13,524 nt of DNA from JBFGSX01 sp041581335 (GTDB lineage: Archaea; Thermoplasmatota; E2; JACPAO01; JAHFTW01): contig JBFIDG010000044.1 in NCBI GenBank assembly GCA_041581335.1, forward strand, positions 1 to 13,524. Direction: 5' to 3'. Both the position numbers and the translations under genes were made by a program. Every line of letters begins with the position of its first letter. Position 1 is the first letter of the stretch. Shown here in pieces: positions 5,961 to 11,540 of the stretch. Under the pieces are notes generated by a model. That model had not been told where the DNA came from. It saw only the letters and a list, made by a program, of their open reading frames with translations, and did not search any database.

Positions 5961-6583
5961 AGTTCATCCTCCTGGCCGGCCATGTATCGCTTGAAGTGTT
6001 CTGCGCCTTCCCGTTGCCCGCGCACGACGAGGTTGTCGCCCGCTTGGAGTTCGACGTTCTGGTTCGGGTCATAGATCCAGCGCTTGCCGCGGCGCAGTGC
6101 GATGACACGGACGCCGGTCTGGGTCTCCAACGCGAGCGAGCCTAGGGTCTGGCCTAGAACAGGGCTGTCGGCGGGGACGCTGAGGGTGCCGACGCGGTCG
6201 TCGGCTTGATCGAGGACCTTGCCGATGAAGGCCTTGGCCTTGACGTCGGCGTCGAGGATCTCGACCATCTGTGCGGCAGCATTGGCGATGTGCTCGCTGG
6301 CGTCCGCGATCTGCAGGATTCCGGCCACTTGCTGGGCCTCGTCCTTGTTGCGGACGCTCATTGCGGCCATCAACCGGAGTTGGTACTTCAGCCAGTCCAT
6401 GCGCTGCTCGAGAAGAGCCACTTCTTCGCTGATCGGGTCGGATGCCAGCACGAGGGCACTGTAGGCGAGGCTCGTCATGAGCTCGCTCAGGTCCTTCATC
6501 TCGGTGAGGATCTCGAGGACCGTGACCGGCTCGTATTCGACCTCTTCGTAAGCATCCATGCGGCGTTTTTTCCAGAATTTCAT
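5957..6583 (-). CDS. PhoU-like / TrkA_C (RCK_C) cytoplasmic regulator, first copy
   Basis: A 208-residue protein with a PhoU-like helical region (about 20-115; 'LTEMKDLSELMTSLAYSALV', 'ILQIADASEHIANAAAQM') and a TrkA_C/RCK_C domain (about 128-200; 'SPVLGQTLGSLALETQTG', 'LQAGDNLVVRG'). The N-terminus 'MKFWKKRR' is basic and could touch the membrane or a partner. Overlaps of 4 nt link it to the MgtE-type gene upstream (6580-6583) and to the second regulator downstream (5957-5960), so the four proteins are probably made in matched amounts. Likely role: cytoplasmic gating or stability control of the neighbouring divalent-cation transporter halves. An internal ATG at residue 9 is possible, but the overlap pattern favours this start. 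Confidence 0.9.
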   Translation of the reverse strand: MKFWKKRRMDAYEEVEYEPVTVLEILTEMKDLSELMTSLAYSALVLASDPISEEVALLEQRMDWLKYQLRLMAAMSVRNKDEAQQVAGILQIADASEHIANAAAQMVEILDADVKAKAFIGKVLDQADDRVGTLSVPADSPVLGQTLGSLALETQTGVRVIALRRGKRWIYDPNQNVELQAGDNLVVRGQREGAEHFKRYMAGQEDEL

Positions 6584-7155
6584 AAGGCGAGCCCCTCCGC
6601 GGCGAGCAGAAGGAAAACGATGCCCACGGCGTCACCAGCAGAGGTGAGCACCGGGACCACGACGTTGTCGGGGTCCCAGCCGTAGCGGTGGCTGAGCATA
6701 CCGACGAAGATCACCAGCACGATCATGACGATCATGATGGCGATGCCTGCGACGAGCGTGGTCAAGACCAGGTCCAGGAACCGCACGGGCGAAGCGGCTC
6801 CCAGCAACGGGGCCGCGACGTACGCGACGACCCCGAGGAAAGTGAATGCGATGATGGTGAGGATGACGCTGGCGATGACGTCGCGCCGGAACCCTTTGGC
6901 GCGGTTGCTCCACAGTCCGCCGAAGTGGAGGCCGCTGGCGACGCGACTGCCTAGGATGCTGCCGACGTTGCCGCCGATGCCGTTGACCGCCGGAATGAGG
7001 GCGAGCAGGATGGGGAGTTCTAGCAGGCGGTCCTGGAAACGGACCAGGACCTGCCCCGCAAGGATGCCGATGAAGAGCGCGCCGGTCAGGACGGGCAGGC
7101 TCTGCTTGGTGATGGTGCGCCAGTCGGCCCGTAGTGGCACGCCCCGCGTCTTCAT
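6580..7155 (-). CDS. MgtE/SLC41-type divalent cation transporter membrane domain, second half
   Basis: A 191-residue membrane protein equal to a single MgtE integral-membrane domain with about five helices (near 22-40, 47-66, 93-116, 127-152, 165-188) and no N-terminal MgtE_N or CBS regulatory domains. Signature regions are 'LIPAVNGIGGNVGSILGSR' (53-71) and 'DPDNVVVPVLTSAGDAVG' (161-178); the Asp in the latter (D161, D175) correspond to the conserved DPA...D pattern of the ion pathway. Bacterial MgtE carries Mg2+ as a dimer with CBS gating; here regulation is probably supplied by the downstream PhoU-TrkA_C proteins. Start and stop overlap both neighbours by 4 nt (ATGA). Confidence 0.93.
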   Translation of the reverse strand: MKTRGVPLRADWRTITKQSLPVLTGALFIGILAGQVLVRFQDRLLELPILLALIPAVNGIGGNVGSILGSRVASGLHFGGLWSNRAKGFRRDVIASVILTIIAFTFLGVVAYVAAPLLGAASPVRFLDLVLTTLVAGIAIMIVMIVLVIFVGMLSHRYGWDPDNVVVPVLTSAGDAVGIVFLLLAAEGLAL

Positions 7156-7718
7156 GCGAGGCCTCCGAAGAGCTTGGCGGCGACGAACAGGCTGAGCAGG
7201 GTGAACAGGTCGCTCATGGTCATGAGGACCGGGCCGGCGACATTGTCAAGGTCAAGGCCGCGGCGGAAGGCGATGCGCATCGTCACCACAGCGACGCCGG
7301 CCATGATGATGCCGCTGAGGATGCCGGCCGTGATGGCGATGGCCGCCAGCAAGGGGATGCCGGCCGACGGCAGGCCAAGGCTGAGGGTCACGAGATGCGC
7401 CACGACGGCGGCTCCGGCGCTCAGGATGAGCCCGAGGACCATGCTGGCGCCGAGGCTGTGCCAGACCACGGGCGAGAACCACCGGTCAGGGGGCAGGATA
7501 CCGAAGCGTGCCTGGGTGCCGAGGCGGCTGCCCATGCTGGTGCTGATGTTGCCCCGCATGGCCAGGACGGCAGGGACGAGCGCCAGCAGACCGGGCAGTC
7601 GCTCGAGGTTCTCTTCCATGCGGCCGAAGAACGATCCGGCGATGACCTCGATGATCACCATGGCGAGCAGGAGCGGCAAGGATTCCCGTAGGATGTCCTT
7701 GACCCCCGTCTCCGCCAT
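7152..7718 (-). CDS. MgtE/SLC41-type divalent cation transporter membrane domain, first half
   Basis: A 188-residue single MgtE membrane domain. It has helices near 15-32, 42-58, 86-115, 120-148 and 162-186, with 'LVPAVLAMRGNISTSMGSR' (47-65) and 'LDLDNVAGPVLMTMSD' (155-170) aligning to the paired motifs of the downstream copy. The two proteins differ at many positions, so they likely form a heterodimer equivalent to SLC41 proteins, which fuse two such domains. Neither has CBS domains. Mg2+ is the expected substrate, but other divalent ions cannot be excluded. It is the first of four genes joined by ATGA overlaps. The gene upstream ends 37 nt before its ATG, and only a weak CCTAAG box lies about 25 nt before it, so it may also be read from the upstream promoter. 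Confidence 0.93.
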   Translation of the reverse strand: MAETGVKDILRESLPLLLAMVIIEVIAGSFFGRMEENLERLPGLLALVPAVLAMRGNISTSMGSRLGTQARFGILPPDRWFSPVVWHSLGASMVLGLILSAGAAVVAHLVTLSLGLPSAGIPLLAAIAITAGILSGIIMAGVAVVTMRIAFRRGLDLDNVAGPVLMTMSDLFTLLSLFVAAKLFGGLA

Positions 7719-7755
7719 GGACGGCGACCGTCAGCCCCGGCTTAGGAGCTTCTGG

Positions 7756-8907
7756 TCAGGCGCGGCCCTTGTGGATGTTGCAGAACGCCTGCCCTTCCAG
7801 GGGGGCGTTCTTGCAGGGGGTGCCGCTCTTGGTGGTGGCGCCACAGTGGTCGTGCACGGGAGCGCTGGGCTTCACGTCGTCTTCGTCCGCGACATCTGTG
7901 CTGGCTTCCCGGCGCAGGAACGGCAGACCGGTGCGGAGGTTCTCCTCGACGATGTAGCCGTCGGGCATGGCACTGGGGCGGCCGCTGCGCGGCTCACTCT
8001 TGGCGAAGAAGTAGATGCGTTGCTGACGACCGGTGCTCAGGTCGACCATGCGCGTGTAGAGTCGGTAGTCGCCGTAGGTGAAGGGTTGGATGTCGTCGAC
8101 GGCATCCTCGGCGTGCTGCACGTCGTCTGCGGCAGGAGACCAGTCCTGGGACGGTTCCCAGGCCCCGGCGGGGGCGTCTTTGACCTGGTAGTCCTGCGAG
8201 ACATCTGCCCAGGCGTCGGGCTGGCTGACAGCGGGTCCCGGTCCGTCTTCGGGAGCATCCACCCAAGCGTCGTCGGACGTATCATCGACCCAAGCCTCAG
8301 CGGATGCATCGTCGACCCACGCGTCGGACGCCGGCTCTTCCGGAGCGTCAAGGGGCGTCGGCCAGGCGGTGTCCGCCTCGTCGCCGTCCACCCATGCCGC
8401 GTCGTCACTGGCTTCGGGCCAGGCGTCGTCCGCGTCCGGCTGCTCGGGCCATGCGGTGGCGTCGACCTGGCGCTCGGTGAACTCGACCGGTGCAGATCCG
8501 TTGGCATCCTGGTCCTCGACGACCCAGTCGTCGTGCGGCTCCCAGGGGTTGTCCGTGTCAGGGCCGCGCACGACACCATCGCCGTCCAAGGCGATCCAGC
8601 CATGGCCGACGGCGGGGTCGCGGGACGTGATGGCCACGCGGCCGGGCGTGACGGAGAAGCCGACGGTCTCGACATCCTCTTCTTCGACGACGCTGAAGGC
8701 ACCGGGGCCTGGGCGGCCCTTGCGGTACTCGATCTCGATGATCCTGCCGTCCCCTCCACTCGGGGCGCTCACGACGTCACGGATCTGCTGCTCGGTGTAG
8801 CCGAGCCTGCGCAGCATCGAGACCAGATACTTGCGGTCATCTTTGGCACGGGGATCCAAGGCGAGATGGTCCAGTGTGCTTCGGAGGGTGTCTGCCCGGG
8901 TGTTCAT
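7756..8907 (-). CDS. Trp/Asp-repeat protein with YxLY-type domain and C-terminal zinc motif
   Basis: A 383-residue acidic protein of unknown function with a clear modular order. Residues 1-75 are a domain shared with the adjacent short gene ('TLRSTLDHLAL', 'SMLRRLGY', 'RIIEIEYRKGR', 'GAFSV'). Residues 76-140 are unique. Residues about 151-250 hold nine spaced Ala-Trp units (AWP, AWVDD, AWAD, AWEP) in Asp/Glu-rich low complexity. Residues 278-332 carry a domain with 'YGDYRLY', 'RIYFFAKSEP', 'MPDGYIV' and 'RTGLPFLRR'. Residues 355-379 are a C-x9-C-x10-C-x2-H zinc motif (C355, C365, C376, H379). The YxLY domain matches the tandem domains of the protein at 9461, and the zinc motif matches the protein at 1063. 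No signal peptide or membrane helix is seen. The ATG at 8907 is chosen by alignment with the short paralogue and an ATATTG box about 30 nt upstream. Confidence 0.85.
   Translation of the reverse strand: MNTRADTLRSTLDHLALDPRAKDDRKYLVSMLRRLGYTEQQIRDVVSAPSGGDGRIIEIEYRKGRPGPGAFSVVEEEDVETVGFSVTPGRVAITSRDPAVGHGWIALDGDGVVRGPDTDNPWEPHDDWVVEDQDANGSAPVEFTERQVDATAWPEQPDADDAWPEASDDAAWVDGDEADTAWPTPLDAPEEPASDAWVDDASAEAWVDDTSDDAWVDAPEDGPGPAVSQPDAWADVSQDYQVKDAPAGAWEPSQDWSPAADDVQHAEDAVDDIQPFTYGDYRLYTRMVDLSTGRQQRIYFFAKSEPRSGRPSAMPDGYIVEENLRTGLPFLRREASTDVADEDDVKPSAPVHDHCGATTKSGTPCKNAPLEGQAFCNIHKGRA
8158..8457 (-). repeat. degenerate Ala-Trp/Asp-rich repeat region within the coding sequence
   Basis: Encodes residues about 151-250 of the protein at 7756-8907. 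Nine Ala-Trp dipeptides occur in acidic low-complexity sequence with unit lengths of roughly 9-18 residues; 'AWVDD' or a close variant is the clearest unit. DNA identity between units is partial (for example repeated 'gcgtcg...acccacgc' segments on the + strand). It resembles a tandemly expanded disordered linker. Confidence 0.7.
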
Positions 8908-8934
8908 CAGCGGGGGGCCTACGGGAGGGTGATT

Positions 8935-8940
8935 CAATAT
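8935..8940 (-). promoter_or_regulatory. box A-like ATATTG upstream of the Trp/Asp-repeat gene
   Basis: Reads CATATTGAAT on the minus strand and is the only AT-rich patch in the 68-nt gap between the two paralogous genes, centred about 30 nt from the ATG at 8907. The neighbouring paralogue has a TTGAA in the equivalent place relative to its ATG at 9347. Confidence 0.4.
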
Positions 8941-8975
8941 GTTTGGGTTGTCCGGCCAGCGGGCCGGCGGCCACA

Positions 8976-9347
8976 TCAGCGTCGCGCGGCCGAGAAGCCG
9001 ACGTCGCCCGGGTCTTCCGCGATCCAACCGAAACGCTCCGCCTCTGCCACGTCATCGAAGGCCCGTTCGTCTGCCAGATCGATGAACTCGACCGGGGCAC
9101 GGCCGGGCACGGTGCGAGGCTCCGCCGCGAGCACGCTGAAGGCTCCGGCCTGGGCGTTCCGACCTTTTTGGTATTCGATCTCGATGACCCGCGATCCAGA
9201 TCCGGCCGCCTGCGGCGCGGCGGCGACCGCCTTGTCCGAGCCACCGATGCGGCGCAGCATGGAGAGGCGGTAGGCTTGGTCTTCTTCGCCGTCACCTGCG
9301 AGGGCGAGGTTGTCCAACGTGTGGCGCAGCGCGTCTTGGGCAGCCAT
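8976..9347 (-). CDS. short paralogue of the N-terminal domain of the Trp/Asp-repeat protein
   Basis: A 123-residue protein of unknown function aligning with the first ~75 residues of the protein at 7756-8907: 'ALRHTLDNLAL' against 'TLRSTLDHLAL', 'SMLRRIGG' against 'SMLRRLGY', 'RVIEIEYQKGR' against 'RIIEIEYRKGR', and 'GAFSV' in both. Both also contain an 'APVEF' segment further on, so the longer protein looks like this unit with an insertion and added C-terminal modules. The rest is acidic ('DDVAEAERFGWIAEDPGD') with no repeat, YxLY domain or zinc motif. ATG 9347 gives the best alignment with the paralogue's start; ATG 9353 is equally possible, and the frame is open to 9437. It lies 68 nt upstream of its paralogue in the same direction, most simply a tandem duplication. 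Confidence 0.75.
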   Translation of the reverse strand: MAAQDALRHTLDNLALAGDGEEDQAYRLSMLRRIGGSDKAVAAAPQAAGSGSRVIEIEYQKGRNAQAGAFSVLAAEPRTVPGRAPVEFIDLADERAFDDVAEAERFGWIAEDPGDVGFSAARR

Positions 9348-9417
9348 GAGCATGGGCCGATCAGCGTGGGGCTTCAAGAGGGTTCGGTCGGCATGTTCTC
9401 GGAGCCAGGAGGTTCTG

Positions 9418-9425
9418 CTTATAAG
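9418..9425. promoter_or_regulatory. palindromic TATA element CTTATAAG between divergent genes
   Basis: A perfect 8-bp palindrome containing TTATAA in the 113-nt gap between the divergent genes starting at 9347 (-) and 9461 (+). On the plus side it is centred about 39 nt from the ATG, predicting a short leader of about a dozen bases. On the minus side it is about 70-75 nt from the start, predicting a longer leader. Being symmetric it could bind TBP in either orientation and serve both genes. Confidence 0.5.
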
Positions 9426-9460
9426 GCGGGCCTTCATCGGCGGCTTGCTTCGGGGCTATC

Positions 9461-10918
9461 ATGATCCAGTTTGGGCCAGCGGGAATCCCGCTCTCTTGTA
9501 AGGGCCGTACCGTGCGTGACGGCATCATCTACACGCGCAACCTCGAGTTGGACGCTATGGAGGTCCAGTTCGTGCGTGGTATCCGTATGACGGAAGACGA
9601 GGCCCGCACCGTGCGCCAGACCGCCGAGGAATCGGGCGTCGAGCTGCACGTCAAGGCCCCGTACTACATCAATCTCGCCGGCGACGAACGCAACGTCGCC
9701 ATGAGCGTCCAGAAGATCCTCGCCACCGGCAAGCTCGGTCACGAGATGGGCGCCCAGACCGTCGTCTTCCACCCCGGCTTCTACGGGGAGCTCTCCAAGG
9801 AAGAGACCGTCAAGCGCGTCGTCGAGAACCTGCGCGCCATCCGCAACGTCTTCGTCCGCGAAGGCTGGACGCCCCGCCTCGGCATCGAGATCATGGGTAA
9901 GCGCAACGTCTTTGGTAGCCTCGACGAGGTCATGGAAGTCTGCGCCCGCGTCAAGGGTGTCGTCCCCGTCGTCGATTTCGCTCACCTGCACGCCCGTGGC
10001 AACGGTATCCTGCAGAACCCGGAGGACTTCCAGGCCGTCTTCGACCGTCTGGCCAGCCTCAACCTGGACCACTACCTGATCCACTTCACGGGCATCCATT
10101 ACGAGAACGGCAACGCCCGTTACCGGCTGCCCATCAAGAAAGGCGACCTGAAGTTCGAGCCCCTCTGTGAGGTGCTGCTCGAGAACAACATCAGCGCCAC
10201 CATCATCTCCACCAGCCCCATCATGGAGCACGATGCGATGTACATGAACATCGTCTTCGACCGTGTCAAGGAGCGCCGCGATGCCCGCATCGCCCGCGAG
10301 CTGCGCGAAGCCCAAGAGAAGGAGGTCAAGGACAAAGAGGCCGAGATCAAGCGCATCAAGGATGCGGAAGAGAAGGCCATCAAGGACGCCGCCGACGCCA
10401 AGCAGAAGGCCGAAGACGACGCCCGCAAGAAGAAGGAGGACGCGGAGAAGGCCAAGCAGAAGGCGAAGGAGCTCGAAGAGGCTCGGCTCGCCGCCGCCGC
10501 CGACTTCATGGCCAAGGTCGAGATCGTCCAGAGCGACGATTCTGGCCGCCGCCAGGTCCAGTTCGGCGAGTACAAGCTGTACAAGAAGGGCAACCGCTTC
10601 CAGTTCATGAAGGCCAAGAAGGAGGGCTACAGCACCGTCTTCAAGGTCCCAGAAGGGAAGGTCGTGGAACCCAACGCCCAAGGCGTGCCGATGCTCCGCG
10701 ACCCGCCCCAGTTCCGCACCCCGAAGGTCACGCAGACCGACGAGACCGGCCGTCGCCAGGTCGTCGTGGACGACTACAAGTTGTACAAGAAAGAGGGCCG
10801 CTTCTACTTCATGAAGGAGAAGAAAGAGGGCTTCAGCCTGGTCTTCAAGGTCCCCGAGGACAAAGCGGTGGCCTACAACAAGAACGGCGTGCCGCTCTTG
10901 CGGGCCAAGGAGGACTGA
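9461..10918 (+). CDS. endonuclease IV-like TIM-barrel protein fused to coiled coil and two YxLY-type domains
   Basis: A 485-residue three-part protein. Residues 1-268 are an AP endonuclease IV/xylose isomerase-like TIM barrel with the archaeal-style start 'FGPAGIPLSCKGRT'. Its metal-ligand pattern resembles endonuclease IV: H63 ('HVKAPYY'), H104 ('VFHPGFY'), E143 ('GIEIMGK'), D172 and H175 ('VDFAHLHAR'), H208 ('HFTGI'), D229, and E256 ('SPIMEHD'). The expected activity is cleavage at abasic sites, but archaeal members of this family are not all proven nucleases. Residues about 268-345 are a highly charged Lys/Glu/Ala coiled coil. Residues 362-414 and 430-482 are tandem copies of a small domain ('GRRQV...EYKLYKK', 'F.FMK.KKEG', 'VFKVPE', 'GVPLLR') related to the one at 7912-8076. 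The ATG at 9461 follows the palindromic TATA box. A 21-nt gap separates it from the isomerase gene downstream. Confidence 0.88.
   Translation: MIQFGPAGIPLSCKGRTVRDGIIYTRNLELDAMEVQFVRGIRMTEDEARTVRQTAEESGVELHVKAPYYINLAGDERNVAMSVQKILATGKLGHEMGAQTVVFHPGFYGELSKEETVKRVVENLRAIRNVFVREGWTPRLGIEIMGKRNVFGSLDEVMEVCARVKGVVPVVDFAHLHARGNGILQNPEDFQAVFDRLASLNLDHYLIHFTGIHYENGNARYRLPIKKGDLKFEPLCEVLLENNISATIISTSPIMEHDAMYMNIVFDRVKERRDARIARELREAQEKEVKDKEAEIKRIKDAEEKAIKDAADAKQKAEDDARKKKEDAEKAKQKAKELEEARLAAAADFMAKVEIVQSDDSGRRQVQFGEYKLYKKGNRFQFMKAKKEGYSTVFKVPEGKVVEPNAQGVPMLRDPPQFRTPKVTQTDETGRRQVVVDDYKLYKKEGRFYFMKEKKEGFSLVFKVPEDKAVAYNKNGVPLLRAKED
10544..10906 (+). repeat. tandem duplicated small domain (two copies) inside the coding sequence
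   Basis: Encodes residues 362-414 and 430-482 of the protein at 9461. The copies share 'GRRQV', 'YKLYKK', 'RF-F-FMK-KKEG', 'VFKVPE' and 'GVP-LLR/MLR' at matching intervals, separated by a 15-residue linker. This is an internal protein-level duplication rather than a recent DNA repeat, since the nucleotides have diverged. Confidence 0.8.
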
Positions 10919-10939
10919 GCCCCCGCGGGGCCGCCTGCC

Positions 10940-11485
10940 ATGAAGCTGCGCGACCCCCTTCAGTACATCCAGGATGCCACGGCGGCAGCCCTCGACATCC
11001 CGGACGAGACCATCCAGCGTCTGCTCGATGTCCTGCAACCGGCGCAGCGCATCTTCACCTATGGCCGCGGCCGCAGTGGCAACGTCGCCAAGGCGTTCGC
11101 CGTCCGGCTGATGCATCTGGGCTATTCGACGTACGTCATCGGCGAGACCATCACGGCCCCCGTGCAGAAGGACGACGTCGTCATCTGCATCTCCGGCAGT
11201 GGGACCACGTATCCTGTCGTCATGACCGCTGAACTGGGTCGCCGACAAGGCGCCCGGGTCGTCGCGGTCACCGCGCACGAGGAGTCGGAAGTGGCCCGCT
11301 TGGCGCACGTCGTGATCCCCATCCGCCACCCGAAAGGCAACGGCGAGCGGGGGCGCTACGCGCCGCTCGGAACATTGTTCGAGACGGCGGCATGGCTGCT
11401 TTGTGACGCCGTCGTCGCCTTGTTGATGGACCGCCTCGGGGAATCCGAAGCGAAGATGCGGGAACGGCACGCGACGCTCGAGTAG
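10940..11485 (+). CDS. hxlB: 6-phospho-3-hexuloisomerase (SIS domain)
   Basis: Interconverts arabino-3-hexulose 6-phosphate and fructose 6-phosphate. In archaea this enzyme works with 3-hexulose-6-phosphate synthase, often in the reverse ribulose-monophosphate direction to make ribulose 5-phosphate for nucleotides. The 181-residue protein is one SIS domain of normal length with family signatures 'YGRGRSGNVAKAFAVRLMHLG' split over 41-61, 'ISGSGTT' (84-90, sugar-phosphate loop), 'TAHEESEVARLA' (111-122), 'GTLFE' (144-148) and the C-terminal 'RHATLE' (176-181). No synthase partner lies in this window; it may be elsewhere in the genome. The gene follows the nuclease-like fusion by 21 nt with no obvious promoter or Shine-Dalgarno, so co-transcription is likely. 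Confidence 0.93.
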   Translation: MKLRDPLQYIQDATAAALDIPDETIQRLLDVLQPAQRIFTYGRGRSGNVAKAFAVRLMHLGYSTYVIGETITAPVQKDDVVICISGSGTTYPVVMTAELGRRQGARVVAVTAHEESEVARLAHVVIPIRHPKGNGERGRYAPLGTLFETAAWLLCDAVVALLMDRLGESEAKMRERHATLE

Positions 11486-11523
11486 CCCCGCTTTGGCCGT
11501 TCGACTGCATTCTCATCGCTGAA

Positions 11524-11529
11524 AAATAT
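11524..11529 (+). promoter_or_regulatory. TATA-like AAATAT upstream of the nitrite reductase gene
   Basis: A GAAAAATATC patch lies in the 55-nt gap before the gene. It is too close (about 14 nt) to serve the ATG at 11541 as a leaderless start but would suit the ATG at 11568 with a short leader. A second patch, CTTATG at 11538-11543, lies about 27 nt from 11568 and overlaps the first ATG. Confidence 0.35.
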
Positions 11530-11540
11530 CGGCGCAGCTT

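Noticed and set aside
6565..6571. T-run that could be an archaeal terminator
   Set aside because: It lies inside the start of a PhoU-TrkA_C gene, where it encodes the Lys-rich N-terminus on the minus strand.
7174..9273. Long open frame on the plus strand opposite mgtE and the Trp/Asp-repeat genes
   Set aside because: The opposite strand encodes recognisable MgtE motifs, the zinc motif and the paralogous N-terminal domain; the plus-strand product has no recognisable content.
9434..11470. Very long open frame on the minus strand opposite the nuclease-like fusion and hxlB
   Set aside because: It mirrors the codon pattern of two confidently identified plus-strand genes and gives a Leu/Val/Gly/Asp-rich sequence without motifs, typical of a GC-rich antisense frame.
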